Positions 49,201 to 57,206 of a stretch of 64,000 bases of DNA are shown in pieces. The position numbers and the translations under genes were made by a program. Each line of letters starts with the position of its first letter. The first letter of the stretch is position 1. The notes below the pieces were generated by a model. It worked only from the letters and a program-made list of their open reading frames with translations, ran no database searches and was not told the origin of the DNA. Source of the stretch: Methylomonas methanica. Lineage in GTDB: Bacteria; Pseudomonadota; Gammaproteobacteria; Methylococcales; Methylomonadaceae. The DNA lies in contig NZ_LUUG01000095.1 of the NCBI RefSeq assembly GCF_001644035.1, forward strand, positions 1 through 64,000, written 5' to 3'.

Positions 49201-52200
49201 GGCACGCTGACTTTGAGCAACACCGGGAATTCTAGCGCCGCTGCCACCTTGGCGGTGACGGCGGGCACGGTGTCCGTGGCGTCGGACAGTCGGCTGATCG
49301 GCGGGGCCGTGACGCTGAACGGCGGCACGCTCAACCTCGCCAACGCGGGCACGCTCGACAACCCCATTGCGCTGGGAAGCGGCAACGGCACGATCAGCGT
49401 CACCAACGGCGCCGCCACGCTGTCGGGCATCATCAGCGGAACGGGGTCGCTGACCAAGACTGGCGGCCCCGCCCTGACGCTGTCGGGAAACAACAGCTAT
49501 TCCGGCGGCACCACCATCCGCGGCGCCAACGGGGTGAGCATCACCGGCAGTTCCACCGGTGCCATGAATCTGGGAACCGGCGATGTAACGGTGGCGGGCG
49601 GCAGCGCTCTGACTATCACGGGCACCGGCACGACAGTGTCCAACAACATCACCCTTCTGGACGACAGTGATCCCAGCACGTCGGTGACCATCACCAACGC
49701 CAACGCCGTCACCCTGTCTGGAATTCTCAGCGGCGCGGAGGCGCTGACCAAGGCCGGCGCCGGGACGCTGTCTCTGACGGGGAGCAACACCCATACTGGC
49801 GCGGTCGCCGTGTCGGTCGGCGGACTGACGCTGGTCGGCGGCAGCAGCATCGGCAACACCAGCGCGGTGACGGTGGATAGCGGCGCCACCCTGACGCTGG
49901 GCGGCGGGGCCGAAACCATAGGCTCGCTGGCCGGCGCCGGTAACGTCGTGCTGGGGTACAAGCTGACGCTGGGCGGCAACAACACCAACACCAGCTTCTC
50001 CGGCGCGATCAGCGGCAGCGGCAACGGAATCGAAAAGACCGGTACCGGCACGATGACCCTGTCCGGGGCCAACACCTACACCGGCTCCACCACCGTTTCG
50101 GCGGGTACGCTGGCGCTCAGCGGCAACAGCGCCATCGCCGACGCCTCGGCGGTTACGGTGTTGAACGGCGGCACGCTGAACGTGTCGGGCACGGAAACGG
50201 TGGGATCCATCGCCGGGGCCGGCGCCATCGCGCTGGTCGGCACCCTGAGGGCCGGCAGCAACAACACATCAACGGAGTTCAGCGGCGCCATCAGCGGTTC
50301 CGGCGGCGGGTCGCTCACCAAACAGGGCACCGGTACGCTGAACCTGTCGGGAACCAACACCTACAACGGCGGCACCACCATTTCCGCCGGTACGGTCATC
50401 GCTGGCTCCACCGGCGCCCTTGCGGCGTCCGGCGTCGATCTGGCCGCCGGCACGACCTTGACCTTCGCGGCGTCGGGGAGTTTCGGCAACTACATCGCCT
50501 TGAGCGGCAGCGCCACCATCAATGTCGGGTCTGGATACGTCGCCACCCTCAGTAACACCATCGACGGCGCCTTCAATCTGACCAAGACGGGAACCGGCGC
50601 GCTGACCGTAAGCGGCGCGACGACCTACAGCGGCACCACCACGGTGTCGGAGGGCACGCTCTACGTTACCGGCTCGCTGGGCGCCACCAGCAGCCTTTCG
50701 GTGGCCTCGGGGGCTACGCTGGGCGGCATGGGCAGCATCTTCGCGGCCAGCTCAGGCAATAATCTGACGATCAATGACGGCGCGACGCTGGCGCCGGGCG
50801 TGGCCGGGGTCAACAATGGGATCGGCACGCTGACGGTCAACGGTAACCTGCGGGTCAGCGGCAGCACGACGATCGACGTGGCGGGCAACGGCGGGGTCGG
50901 CGGCACCGACTTCGACCAGGTGATGGTCAACGGCACCGTCGCCTTGAACGGCGGCTCGCTGACAGTCAGCCGAGTCAACAGCTACACCGCGACCAACGGT
51001 GCCACCTACCGGATCATCGACAACGACAGCACCGACGCCGTAACTGGTGCGACCGGCATTTTCGGCGGCGTGACCGAAGGTACGGATCTGACCAGCAACG
51101 GCGACATCTACACGGTGCGCTATGCCAGCGGGACCGGCAACGATGTGGTGCTGACGGCGGTGGTTAACCCGTCGGTGACCGGCGTATCGGCAACGACCAC
51201 CGACGGCTCTTACAAAGCAGGCGACACAGTGACGATCACCGTTACCTTCGACCGGTCGGTGACGGTGACGGGAGTGCCGACACTGACCTTGAATACCGGG
51301 CAGGCTGCGACCTACGCCGGTGGATCCGGCGGCACCACGCTAAGTTTTAGCTACACTGTGCAGGCTGGCGACACGTCCGCCGATCTGGACTACGGTGCGA
51401 CCTCGTCTCTAGCGCTGAACGGCGGGACTATTCTGGACAGCTCGACCAGCTTGGCTGCTGTTTTAACCTTGGCTTCGCCGGGCGCCGCCAATTCGCTGGG
51501 CGCCAATAAGGATATCGTGGTCGACACTACGGCTCCCGCAGCGCCTGGTTTGGCTCTGAACTCCGATAGCGGTAGCAGCAACAGCGACAGGATTACCAAC
51601 ATTGGCGCGATCACCGTTTCCGGTTTGGAGGGCGGCGCTAGCTGGGAGTACAGCACCAATGGCGGTAGCAGCTGGACCACCGGCAGCGGCAGCAGCTTTA
51701 CGCTGAGCGGCGACGGTGCTAAATCGGTAGTCGTGCGGCAAACGGATACGACAGGTAACCTTTCCGGTTCTTCCAGCGCTTATACCTTTACCTTGGACAC
51801 CTCGGCCACCGCACCTACTCTAGCGCTGGCCGAGGATAACGGCAGCAGCAATAGCGACGGCATTACCAATAATGCCACGGTAAACGTCACTGGTTTGGAA
51901 ACCGGCGCCAGCTGGGAGTTCAGCAGCAACGGCGGTACCTCCTGGTCTGCCGGCAGCGGCAGCAGCTTTAATCTGTCAGGTGATGGCGCCAAATCGGTAA
52001 TCGTCCGCCAGAACGATACGGCAGGCAATGCCTCCGGCAACTCCGCCGCCCTGGCCTTCAATCTGGATACCAGTGCGCCGACTACCCCTGTCGGGACCCT
52101 CGGCGTGGCTGAAAATTCTGCCAATGGTGCGGTCGTGGGCTCAGTTAGCGCTACCGATACTTTAAGCGTCGTTTATAGTTTGGTGGACAACGCCAACGGC

Positions 52201-53481
52201 CGCTTCGTTATCGACGCCGCCAGCGGCGAGGTCAGCGTAGCCGACGGTAGTCAGCTGGACTACGAAGTCGCAGCCAGCCATGCCGTTACGGTGCGCGCTA
52301 CCGATGCGGCCGGTAACAGCTCCGACACAGTCCTGACGGTGGCTCTGACCGATGCTAACGATGCGCCGACGGGGGATGTGACCATCAGCGGCGCTGCTGT
52401 CGTGGGCGAAACGCTCGCTGTCAGCAATACGCTTGCGGATGCAGATGGTCTGGGTAGCATTGTCTACACCTGGACAGATGGTAACGGCAACATCCTGGGG
52501 ACCGGTCCCAGCCTGGTTCTGGCCTCAGAGTATGTCGATAAAACCATTGTCGTTACCGCCAGTTATACTGACGGTCTGGGTAAGGTCGAAATTGTCAGTT
52601 CAACGGCCACCCTGGCAGTGGCGAGTGGCAACGCCATCAATGCCACGCAAACCGTGGATTTCAATTCCAGCTCATCAGGCGGCTTCACCGGCGGGTCCTT
52701 TACTACCGGCAGTCAGATACCGACCAACTTGATACAGCCGATCAACACCGGTTTTGGCCTTGGTGTGGGTGGGGGGACTGGCAGCGCGCCGACCGGCCCA
52801 GGCGGCGGATCGGGCGGCTCCGGCGCCTTGAGCACGGGCGGCTCGGCTGGCGGACTAGGCGGAGGCTTGGGCGACAGCTTAGGTAACGGTACTGGCGGTG
52901 GCTTCGGTTTCGGTCCTTCGATTTTCTCGAGCAGTTTCGGCGACTCGGGTACGTCGTCCACCAGCACGCAAACCACCTCGCTGCAAATGGAGGCACAGCT
53001 CGATACCGGTAGCAACAATAGTTTCACCATGCCCGCAGACGCCTTGTTGGGTTTGGATACCAGTACCGGCGTCAGTTTTCAGGCGGCTCAAGCCGACGGT
53101 GCAAGTCTGCCTTCCTGGGTGCGCTTTGATTCCGCGACCGGCAGTCTGAGCCTGAAGGAAGGCGGCGGTGAGAGAACGGTGGTTAAAATTACCGCGACCG
53201 ACGGCAAGGGTAATCAGACCGTGATTACCGTAGTGTTGAAACCTCAGCAACCGGGGCAGCGCCAAAATGGCGAAGGCCGGCCGGGTGGGCAGGAAGGTCG
53301 AGGTGGTCAGGGCAGATCCAATCAGAGCCGACCGGTCGGCGGCGAACCGCGCGCCCAACTGGGCAAAATGCCGCTTAGCACACAGTTGCAAGCTTTCGGT
53401 ACGCAGCGCACGCATCAGGATGCCGACGCCTTGCTGGAAAATCTGGCGCGCGTGTTCGCCGAACCGCGGGATGCCGCATGA
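43264..53481 (+). CDS. Giant LEPR-XLL / DUF4347 surface adhesin with autotransporter-type repeats
   Basis: A 3405-residue protein. In order: a basic N-terminus with the LEPR-XLL motif (LEPRILFDGA, residues 33-42); DUF4347 (about 98-260); beta-helix-like sequence with a Gly-rich segment (about 351-517); four repeats of 134-138 residues (about 756-1301); a CSLREA-like motif (LSLREAVGIAN, about 1430); eleven autotransporter-associated beta-strand repeats (GxGTLxLSGxNTYSG, about 1515-2475); two Ig-like repeats and a cadherin-like segment (2640-3040); Gly-rich linkers; a dystroglycan-like cadherin domain (about 3255-3330); a basic linker; and a short tail ending RVFAEPRDAA. There is no classical signal peptide, barrel or RTX nonapeptides. 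It is followed by its probable export genes with overlapping ends. Confidence 0.93.
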   Translation: MRVFKRSNNNSLASNSTSVAFSPSPNVLRAFALEPRILFDGAAAATVDAAVPDSHSGDVLQTATNAIPAHDTQTLLDAVAAYTPPEYATAAPESQPAHDTIIFVDARVRDSQSLLNGVDSHAEVVYLQSGKDGLQQMADYLANRSNIDSVVIVAEGNQANIWLGNTWLTNDRLQQHATQLAQIGQALTAEGDIQIYSCNLGEDGDGDQFVQSFAELTGADVAASNNRTGIGGDWNLEITTGAIEAVNPFSQAAMDNYGYGLATLTVTSGADSGAGSLRADIAAAISGDTIAFDTTSMGGSTVTLSSGVLTINKNLTIDGGSGITITANYTSAVFRITSGTVVLNNLTIDKGLLAGAGGAGRYSPGAGNPGGDALGAGLYIANGATVTADSLTFSNNVATGGGGGGVGNSYAGAGGGGGGGGSGFAGVGGGNGGSGTNGAGGTGSAGAGGAGGAGGANTISGGGTGGAGGTNSGGGLGGTTNGGSAGFGGGASGFGGGGGGAGGNQGGAGGKAVGAIYNAGTLTITNSSFSSNKAGGGGAGGYGGSNPKGGDAAAAIFNAGYIGVRNVTFSTNTSVAGKFGTAADSNGVFGGYYGFVAVANGTHTSTPATYSIGSPLAPLDNGITVGAYNYWDGGNLTVKITANNDSTHDSVGLVSGGTIWVSGTDVRYGASYAAGTSFATITPYDSTNGIIFSFNSSATDTMVQALADAVGFTATSGASTAQRTVQYAFSSTYSASYGSGTLVNELVIVSGGNAAPVVTAGATLAYTENGSAATMDATITVSDADDANISGATVTLSSGFTSGDSLGFNTQNGITGSYNSATGVLTLSGTATKAQYQTALRSVTYSNSSDTPTSSSASRTVTWAATDANASPATSSGVTSTVNVTAVNDTPVLTAGATLPYTEGGSAAAIDTTITLSDADDANIAGATVTLSAGFTSGDTLGFSTQNGITGSYNSGTGVLTLSGTATKAQYQTALRSVTYASSSATPTSSSASRTVTWAVTDANAASVGAQTSSGVTSTINVTASNAKPVLTAGATQAYTEAGSAAAIDATITVSDADDAIITGATVTLSAGFTSGDTLGFSDQNGISGSYNSGTGVLTLSGTATKAQYQTALRSVTYSSTSTTPALSSASRTVTWAATDANAESLGAQTSNGVTSTINVTATNTKPVLTAGAALAYTENGSAAAIDTTMTVSDTDDANMAGATVTISSGFTSGDALGFTNQNGITGSYNSGTGVLTLTGTATKSQYETALRSVTYSSTSDNPTGTSASRTITWAITDANAESLGAQTSTGVTSSVNLTAVNDAPTAIALSASTASTYDSGSNVAIGSLSRTDVDGGGPTYSIVSVNTDTSGATYNLFNISGTTLQAASPSTTTPGNYTVVVRVNDGDNNYDQSFTITVSNTLVVDTTTDDVDDGSTYASEKADGTGLSLREAVGIANRAGGATISFASGLGTVALGPSITIGENIALDADVVNTIIVSGDIAIASGKTLTVANNSGDLLTLSGNISGAGSLTKNGAGTLVLSGSNSYSGDTVLAAGTLSIGGDANLGSDSATVTLSGGNLTITSAGTIDDSLVMSAGATITNANAVTLSGNLTGNNALTKDGASELTLSGTNVLASSTVIGGTLTVADSTNLGTGAVTLNGGSLTVTGSGVTVSNAVALAGAGTITNVNAVVLSGIVSGTGALTKAGVGTLTLSGDNTYSGATAVNDGTLVAAHNNALGTAAGSTTVASGASLGLQGGLTVAEAVSAVGTGISSAGAIYNVSGTNILSGNVTLTGAAFLGVTSDQLTLSGNIGGGFNITKAGAGTLVLSGSNSYNNTSVSAGTLSLATDGNLGSGTVTLAGGTTLIVTGATTIDNAVALSGNATLDNSTAVALSGAISGAGTTLTKGGAGTLTLSSTSNSAAATTALTLTGGTLSVGAATTMVGGTLTLNGGSLTITGSGDTYANAITLANDATITNASAATLSGQISGSAALTKAGAGTLTLSNTGNSSAAATLAVTAGTVSVASDSRLIGGAVTLNGGTLNLANAGTLDNPIALGSGNGTISVTNGAATLSGIISGTGSLTKTGGPALTLSGNNSYSGGTTIRGANGVSITGSSTGAMNLGTGDVTVAGGSALTITGTGTTVSNNITLLDDSDPSTSVTITNANAVTLSGILSGAEALTKAGAGTLSLTGSNTHTGAVAVSVGGLTLVGGSSIGNTSAVTVDSGATLTLGGGAETIGSLAGAGNVVLGYKLTLGGNNTNTSFSGAISGSGNGIEKTGTGTMTLSGANTYTGSTTVSAGTLALSGNSAIADASAVTVLNGGTLNVSGTETVGSIAGAGAIALVGTLRAGSNNTSTEFSGAISGSGGGSLTKQGTGTLNLSGTNTYNGGTTISAGTVIAGSTGALAASGVDLAAGTTLTFAASGSFGNYIALSGSATINVGSGYVATLSNTIDGAFNLTKTGTGALTVSGATTYSGTTTVSEGTLYVTGSLGATSSLSVASGATLGGMGSIFAASSGNNLTINDGATLAPGVAGVNNGIGTLTVNGNLRVSGSTTIDVAGNGGVGGTDFDQVMVNGTVALNGGSLTVSRVNSYTATNGATYRIIDNDSTDAVTGATGIFGGVTEGTDLTSNGDIYTVRYASGTGNDVVLTAVVNPSVTGVSATTTDGSYKAGDTVTITVTFDRSVTVTGVPTLTLNTGQAATYAGGSGGTTLSFSYTVQAGDTSADLDYGATSSLALNGGTILDSSTSLAAVLTLASPGAANSLGANKDIVVDTTAPAAPGLALNSDSGSSNSDRITNIGAITVSGLEGGASWEYSTNGGSSWTTGSGSSFTLSGDGAKSVVVRQTDTTGNLSGSSSAYTFTLDTSATAPTLALAEDNGSSNSDGITNNATVNVTGLETGASWEFSSNGGTSWSAGSGSSFNLSGDGAKSVIVRQNDTAGNASGNSAALAFNLDTSAPTTPVGTLGVAENSANGAVVGSVSATDTLSVVYSLVDNANGRFVIDAASGEVSVADGSQLDYEVAASHAVTVRATDAAGNSSDTVLTVALTDANDAPTGDVTISGAAVVGETLAVSNTLADADGLGSIVYTWTDGNGNILGTGPSLVLASEYVDKTIVVTASYTDGLGKVEIVSSTATLAVASGNAINATQTVDFNSSSSGGFTGGSFTTGSQIPTNLIQPINTGFGLGVGGGTGSAPTGPGGGSGGSGALSTGGSAGGLGGGLGDSLGNGTGGGFGFGPSIFSSSFGDSGTSSTSTQTTSLQMEAQLDTGSNNSFTMPADALLGLDTSTGVSFQAAQADGASLPSWVRFDSATGSLSLKEGGGERTVVKITATDGKGNQTVITVVLKPQQPGQRQNGEGRPGGQEGRGGQGRSNQSRPVGGEPRAQLGKMPLSTQLQAFGTQRTHQDADALLENLARVFAEPRDAA
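44309..44812 (+). repeat. Glycine-rich low-complexity segment inside the adhesin gene
   Basis: About 165 residues made mainly of Gly, Ala, Ser and Asn, with runs such as GGAGGAGGAN and GGGGGGGGSGFAG, coded largely by GGC/GGT triplets. The composition recalls PE_PGRS-like or polyglycine-helix proteins. It interrupts a beta-helix-like region and probably forms a flexible or collagen-like surface segment. Slippage between copies is likely. Confidence 0.8.
45526..47170 (+). repeat. Four tandem repeats of about 134-138 residues in the adhesin gene
   Basis: Units begin near 45526, 45928, 46342 and 46756, with the last ending near 47170. Each reads PVxTAGAxxxYTExGSAA, then DADDANIxGATVTxSSGFTS, then TQNGITGSYNSGTGVLTL, then QTALRSVTYSSxS and ends near VTSTxNVTA. 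They are very similar in protein but differ at synonymous sites, so the duplication is not recent. This is a cadherin-like extracellular repeat of the type found in type I-secreted adhesins. Confidence 0.85.
47812..50690 (+). repeat. Eleven autotransporter-associated beta-strand repeats in the adhesin gene
   Basis: Copies of GAGTLxLSGxNxYSGxTxxxxGTLxxG occur eleven times (for example near 47812, 48325, 48670, 50035 and 50590) and would build a right-handed beta helix. The usual end of such passengers (LGGMGS, then LAPGVAG, then TDFDQVMVNG) follows to about 50960, but no autotransporter barrel comes after it. The DNA here is much richer in G and C than the rest of the gene. Confidence 0.85.
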
Positions 53482-53504
53482 ATTCATTGAAACAGGAACT
53501 TGTT

Positions 53505-55094
53505 ATGGCTAAATATCTTTTCCTACCGGTTAATCGGTCTGGCCCTAGTGTGCTGGCGCTGACTATTAGTGCCGTATTACTGAACGGTTGCTCGCTGGCG
53601 CCGTCGCCACTGACCCAGCAAGAGCGGCAGAGCCAGATCGGCAGTGATCAGGCCAAAATGTTTCAGCAGCAGGAGCCGGTGACCGGGCCGCTGAGCCTTT
53701 ATCAGACCATGTCGCGCGCGCTGAAATATAATCTGGATCACCGGGTGAAAATGATGGAACGGGCAGTGGCGGAAGGTCAGGCTACCTTGGCGCGTTTTGA
53801 TTTGCTGCCGGATGTGGTGGCCTCGGCTGGATATAGAAGTCGGGATAATTACAATGCCTCCAACAGCCGTTCAATCTCCACCGGTAGGGAGTCGTTAGAA
53901 ACCTCTACTTCCCAGGATCGTAGCCGGTTCATGGGTGATTTAAGCCTGCGCTGGAACATTCTGGATTTTGGCGTCAGCTATTTCCGCGCTCAGCAGGAAG
54001 GCAACAAGGCCTTGGTGACTGCCGAAAGCCGGCGCAAAGTCAGTCACAATTTGATGAAAGACGTGCGTAGCGCCTACTGGCGGGCCTTGAGCGCTCAGCG
54101 GATGACGGCCAGCATTCAGCCGGTGTTGGCCGAGGCGCAACATGCGCTGGCGCTAGCCGAACAAGCCGAAGCCGAAAAACTACGTTCACCGCTGGACGCG
54201 CTGCGTTATCGAAAAAGTTTGCTGGAAATTGTCCGTCGCCTCGAAGGATTGCTGGAACAGCAACAAATGGCCAAATCCGAATTGGCGGGTTTGATCAATT
54301 TGCCGCCCAATCAGGACTTTAAACTGGCCGACGATGCTGTCAACCCCTGGCCGCAGGTGGTTAAACCGCAGCTAGATATAGACAAAATGGGCGATTTAGC
54401 GCTACAGCTAAGGCCGGAGCTGCGTCAAGAAATGTATCAAACCCGCATCGGCTCCGCCGAAGTTAAAAAAGCCATGCTGCGTTTATTGCCCGGCGTGGAG
54501 GTGCAGTTGGGCGGTAATTACGACTCCAACTCTTATTTATTAAATCAAAGTTGGGGGGAGATCGGTACGCAGATTTCCAAAAACCTGTTCGAATTGCTCT
54601 CCGCGCCGCAAGCGATTGCCACCGCTGAAACTCAAGAGTCCTTGGCGCATTCGCGGCGTTTGGCTGCGCACATGGCGATTCTGACTCAGGTTCATCTGGC
54701 GCAACAACAGCTGGCCTTGGCGGACAAGCAATACCAACGTAGCTCCGAATTGGACGACGTTAACCAAAAAATTCATCACCATGTTCTCAATAGCGAATTG
54801 ACCGAAGCGATGAGTTCCGTGGAACGGATTCGGGTGTCGGTCGATTCGGTTTTGTCGGAATTGCAGCGCCGTCAGGCCTATGCCGAGTCTCAAGATGCCT
54901 TGGGCAAATTATATGTGTCCTTGGGTTTCGATCCGCTGCCGGCGACGATGGCCGATGATTCGGTGGATACCTTGGCAAATGCCATAGAAGCCATCGATCA
55001 GGAATGGAACCAGGGGCATTACCCGGTGCAAGCGACTGACGATCCGCAGCCGGAAAATACCAGTGAAACAGCGACAGGGGCAGGCAAATCGTGA
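53505..55094 (+). CDS. TolC-like outer-membrane efflux lipoprotein
   Basis: A protein of about 529 residues with a lipoprotein signal (LALTISAVLLNGC) and the two OEP halves of TolC-like channels, rich in long helices (LYQTMSRALKYNLDHRVKMM, then LRPELRQEMYQTRIGSAEVK). It would form the outer-membrane duct of the export system for the upstream adhesin. The ATG at 53505 has CAGGAA upstream. An ATG at 53478 overlaps the adhesin stop but lacks a ribosome-binding site. The next gene overlaps its stop. Confidence 0.85.
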   Translation: MAKYLFLPVNRSGPSVLALTISAVLLNGCSLAPSPLTQQERQSQIGSDQAKMFQQQEPVTGPLSLYQTMSRALKYNLDHRVKMMERAVAEGQATLARFDLLPDVVASAGYRSRDNYNASNSRSISTGRESLETSTSQDRSRFMGDLSLRWNILDFGVSYFRAQQEGNKALVTAESRRKVSHNLMKDVRSAYWRALSAQRMTASIQPVLAEAQHALALAEQAEAEKLRSPLDALRYRKSLLEIVRRLEGLLEQQQMAKSELAGLINLPPNQDFKLADDAVNPWPQVVKPQLDIDKMGDLALQLRPELRQEMYQTRIGSAEVKKAMLRLLPGVEVQLGGNYDSNSYLLNQSWGEIGTQISKNLFELLSAPQAIATAETQESLAHSRRLAAHMAILTQVHLAQQQLALADKQYQRSSELDDVNQKIHHHVLNSELTEAMSSVERIRVSVDSVLSELQRRQAYAESQDALGKLYVSLGFDPLPATMADDSVDTLANAIEAIDQEWNQGHYPVQATDDPQPENTSETATGAGKS

Positions 55095-55861
55095 TGCTGA
55101 AAAAATCCTTGCGTGCCTGGTCGCTAACCGTAGTGCCGGTCTTGCTTTTGTCCAATGCCTCGGCGGAACCGACTCCCGCTCAAAACCCTGGCGTGGAAAC
55201 CGAAATTCGCGCCCAACTTACGCCGCGCAACGAAACTACACTATCTGCGGAAGTGGCGGCCGTGATCAAAGACTTGTCTGTACGGGAAGGCGAGCGCTTC
55301 AAAAAAGGCCAAGTGCTGGTTGGTTTCGATTGTTCAATCCAGCAGGCGCAATTGCAAAAAGCCCAAGCTACTGCGGACGGCGCCGGTAAGACCTATGATG
55401 TCAATTCCAGGCTGTCGCAACTGGAATCGGTCAGCTCTTTAGAAGTTGACGTGGCTAAAGCCAAGTTGGGCGAAGCCAAGGCTGACATCGCGCTGACCAA
55501 GGCTGGTTTGGAAAAATGCCGGATTCACGCACCGTTCGATGGTCGGGTCGCGGCGCTGAAGGCGCATGAGCATCAACATTTGAAGGTCGGCGATCCGATC
55601 ATGGACGTGCTGGACGATAGCCAGCTGGAAATCAAATTAATCGTGCCGTCCTTGTGGCTGCGCTGGTTAAAACCAAAGCAGTTATTTAAGGTGCATATCG
55701 ACGAGCTGGACCGCGATTATCCGGCTGAGGTCGTGACTTTAGGGGCTCGTATCGATCCGGTGAGTCAAACGGTCTCGATTACGGGTCGGGTGACCGGCAA
55801 ACATACCGAGTTGCTGGCGGGCATGAGCGGCCGGGCGCTATTCCCGGATAAGGCGCATTGA
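55094..55861 (+). CDS. HlyD/RND-type periplasmic adaptor
   Basis: A 255-residue adaptor with a cleavable signal peptide (LTVVPVLLLSNASAE). It has a biotinyl-lipoyl-like half motif (VIKDLSVREGERFKKGQVLV), a short helical hairpin (about 85-130), the second half (KCRIHAPFDGRVAALKAHEH) and a beta barrel/membrane-proximal part (TVSITGRVTG). It is shorter than most HlyD proteins and has no membrane helix after cleavage. The start overlaps the TolC-like stop (TGATG). It should bridge the inner-membrane parts to the TolC-like protein. Confidence 0.87.
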   Translation: MLKKSLRAWSLTVVPVLLLSNASAEPTPAQNPGVETEIRAQLTPRNETTLSAEVAAVIKDLSVREGERFKKGQVLVGFDCSIQQAQLQKAQATADGAGKTYDVNSRLSQLESVSSLEVDVAKAKLGEAKADIALTKAGLEKCRIHAPFDGRVAALKAHEHQHLKVGDPIMDVLDDSQLEIKLIVPSLWLRWLKPKQLFKVHIDELDRDYPAEVVTLGARIDPVSQTVSITGRVTGKHTELLAGMSGRALFPDKAH

Positions 55862-55862
55862 T

Positions 55863-57206
55863 TTGGCTGTGCAATCAGAAGACCCTCAGCAACGCCAGTT
55901 GCGAGGGCTGGCGCTGCTATTACAGTTGCAACGCAAGGCACGTGCCGCCGAGGATTTAGCCGCTCTAGGTTTTGTCATCGTCAACGAGAGTCGCAGTTTG
56001 GTGGAATACCGTCAGGCGGCACTGTGGCTGGATAGGCCGATGCAGCCGGTGGCGGCGGTATCCGGCATCGCCCAACTCGACGCGCAGGCTCCTTATATTG
56101 TTTGGCTGAACGGCGTTTGCCGGCGGCAGTTTCAAACCGACAACAATGCCGTCTACCAATTATTGCAAGCCGCAGATTTGCCGGAGAGCCTGCAAGCCGA
56201 GTGGCAGCAATGGCTGCCGGAGTTCGGTCTATGGCTGCCGTTGAAAGTTCAGGGGCGGACGCTGGGCGGATGGCTGTTGGTGCGTGAGCAAGCTTGGCAG
56301 GAGGCCGAAGCGGTGTTGCTGGCCGAGCTGAGCGATGCCTATGCCCATGCCTGGCAGGCTTTACAGCCGCGTAAACCTTGGTGGCGCGGTCTTTACACCC
56401 CGGCCGCTCTTAAACGCTGGGCCGTGGCGGTAATCTTACTGTTATTGATTCCGGTACGACTGTCGGTGCTAGCTCCAGCCGAAGTGATTGCCGCACAACC
56501 CACCGTCATTCGCGCACCTCTGGAAGGTGTGGTCGACACCTTTCAGATTCAACCCAATCAAACCGTCGCTGCCGAGCAATTATTGTTGACGCTGGAGAAC
56601 ACCGATATTGCCAATCGCCTGGAAGTTTCGCGCAAAGTATTAGCGGTAGCCGAAGCCGAATATCGCAAAACTGCCCAGCAAGCGATGTTCGATGCCGACA
56701 GCAAGGCGGAAATGACGGTGCTGAAAGGCCGGATGGAGCAACACGCCGCCGAGGTGGAGTATCTGGCGGAACAGTTGGCGCGTTCGCAAATCAAGGCGCC
56801 GCATGCAGGCGTGGCGATTTTCAGCGATGTGCACGACTGGATCGGCCGGCCGGTGGCCTTGGGCGAACGGATATTGAATCTGGCCGATCCGGCGCGAGTG
56901 GAACTGGAAATGCGGGTACCCGTCGCCGATTTTATCGAATTGGCCGATGGAGCCGAAGCCGTAATGTTTTTGAATATCGATCCGCAACACCCCTTGGATG
57001 CTCGGGTGTATTCGCTCAGCTACCAGGCCGAGCTCGGCCCCGATCAGGTGTTGGCGTATAGAGTCAAGGCCAGTTTGGCGGATGTAGAGCAATTGCCGCG
57101 TATCGGCCTGAAAGGCACAGCCAAACTTTACGGCCAACGGGTAACGTTGTTTTATTACCTGTTTCGGCGACCGCTGTCCGGTGTGCGGCAATGGCTGGGG
57201 TTGTAG
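55863..57206 (+). CDS. HlyD-like adaptor with N-terminal GAF-like cytoplasmic domain
   Basis: A 447-residue membrane protein. Residues 1-170 are cytoplasmic and resemble a GAF domain (RAAEDLAALGFVIVNESRSL, then RQAALWLDRPMQPVAAVSGI). A membrane helix (about 182-202, WAVAVILLLLIPVRLSVL) follows, then a HlyD-like periplasmic part with lipoyl half motifs (VIRAPLEGVVDTFQIQPNQT and SQIKAPHAGVAIFSDVHDWI) and a beta barrel. It starts with TTG two bases after the previous stop. The GAF-like part may sense a small ligand or bind another inner-membrane component. Confidence 0.83.
   Translation: MAVQSEDPQQRQLRGLALLLQLQRKARAAEDLAALGFVIVNESRSLVEYRQAALWLDRPMQPVAAVSGIAQLDAQAPYIVWLNGVCRRQFQTDNNAVYQLLQAADLPESLQAEWQQWLPEFGLWLPLKVQGRTLGGWLLVREQAWQEAEAVLLAELSDAYAHAWQALQPRKPWWRGLYTPAALKRWAVAVILLLLIPVRLSVLAPAEVIAAQPTVIRAPLEGVVDTFQIQPNQTVAAEQLLLTLENTDIANRLEVSRKVLAVAEAEYRKTAQQAMFDADSKAEMTVLKGRMEQHAAEVEYLAEQLARSQIKAPHAGVAIFSDVHDWIGRPVALGERILNLADPARVELEMRVPVADFIELADGAEAVMFLNIDPQHPLDARVYSLSYQAELGPDQVLAYRVKASLADVEQLPRIGLKGTAKLYGQRVTLFYYLFRRPLSGVRQWLGL

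Noticed and set aside
46912-52460. Many long antisense open frames opposite the adhesin gene
   Set aside because: They follow from the GC-rich repetitive coding strand, carry no domain features and repeat with the same period as the sense repeats.
43264-53481. RTX toxin-type protein with calcium-binding nonapeptides
   Set aside because: No GGxGxDxUx repeats were found; the glycine-rich stretch is low-complexity and lacks the spaced Asp residues.
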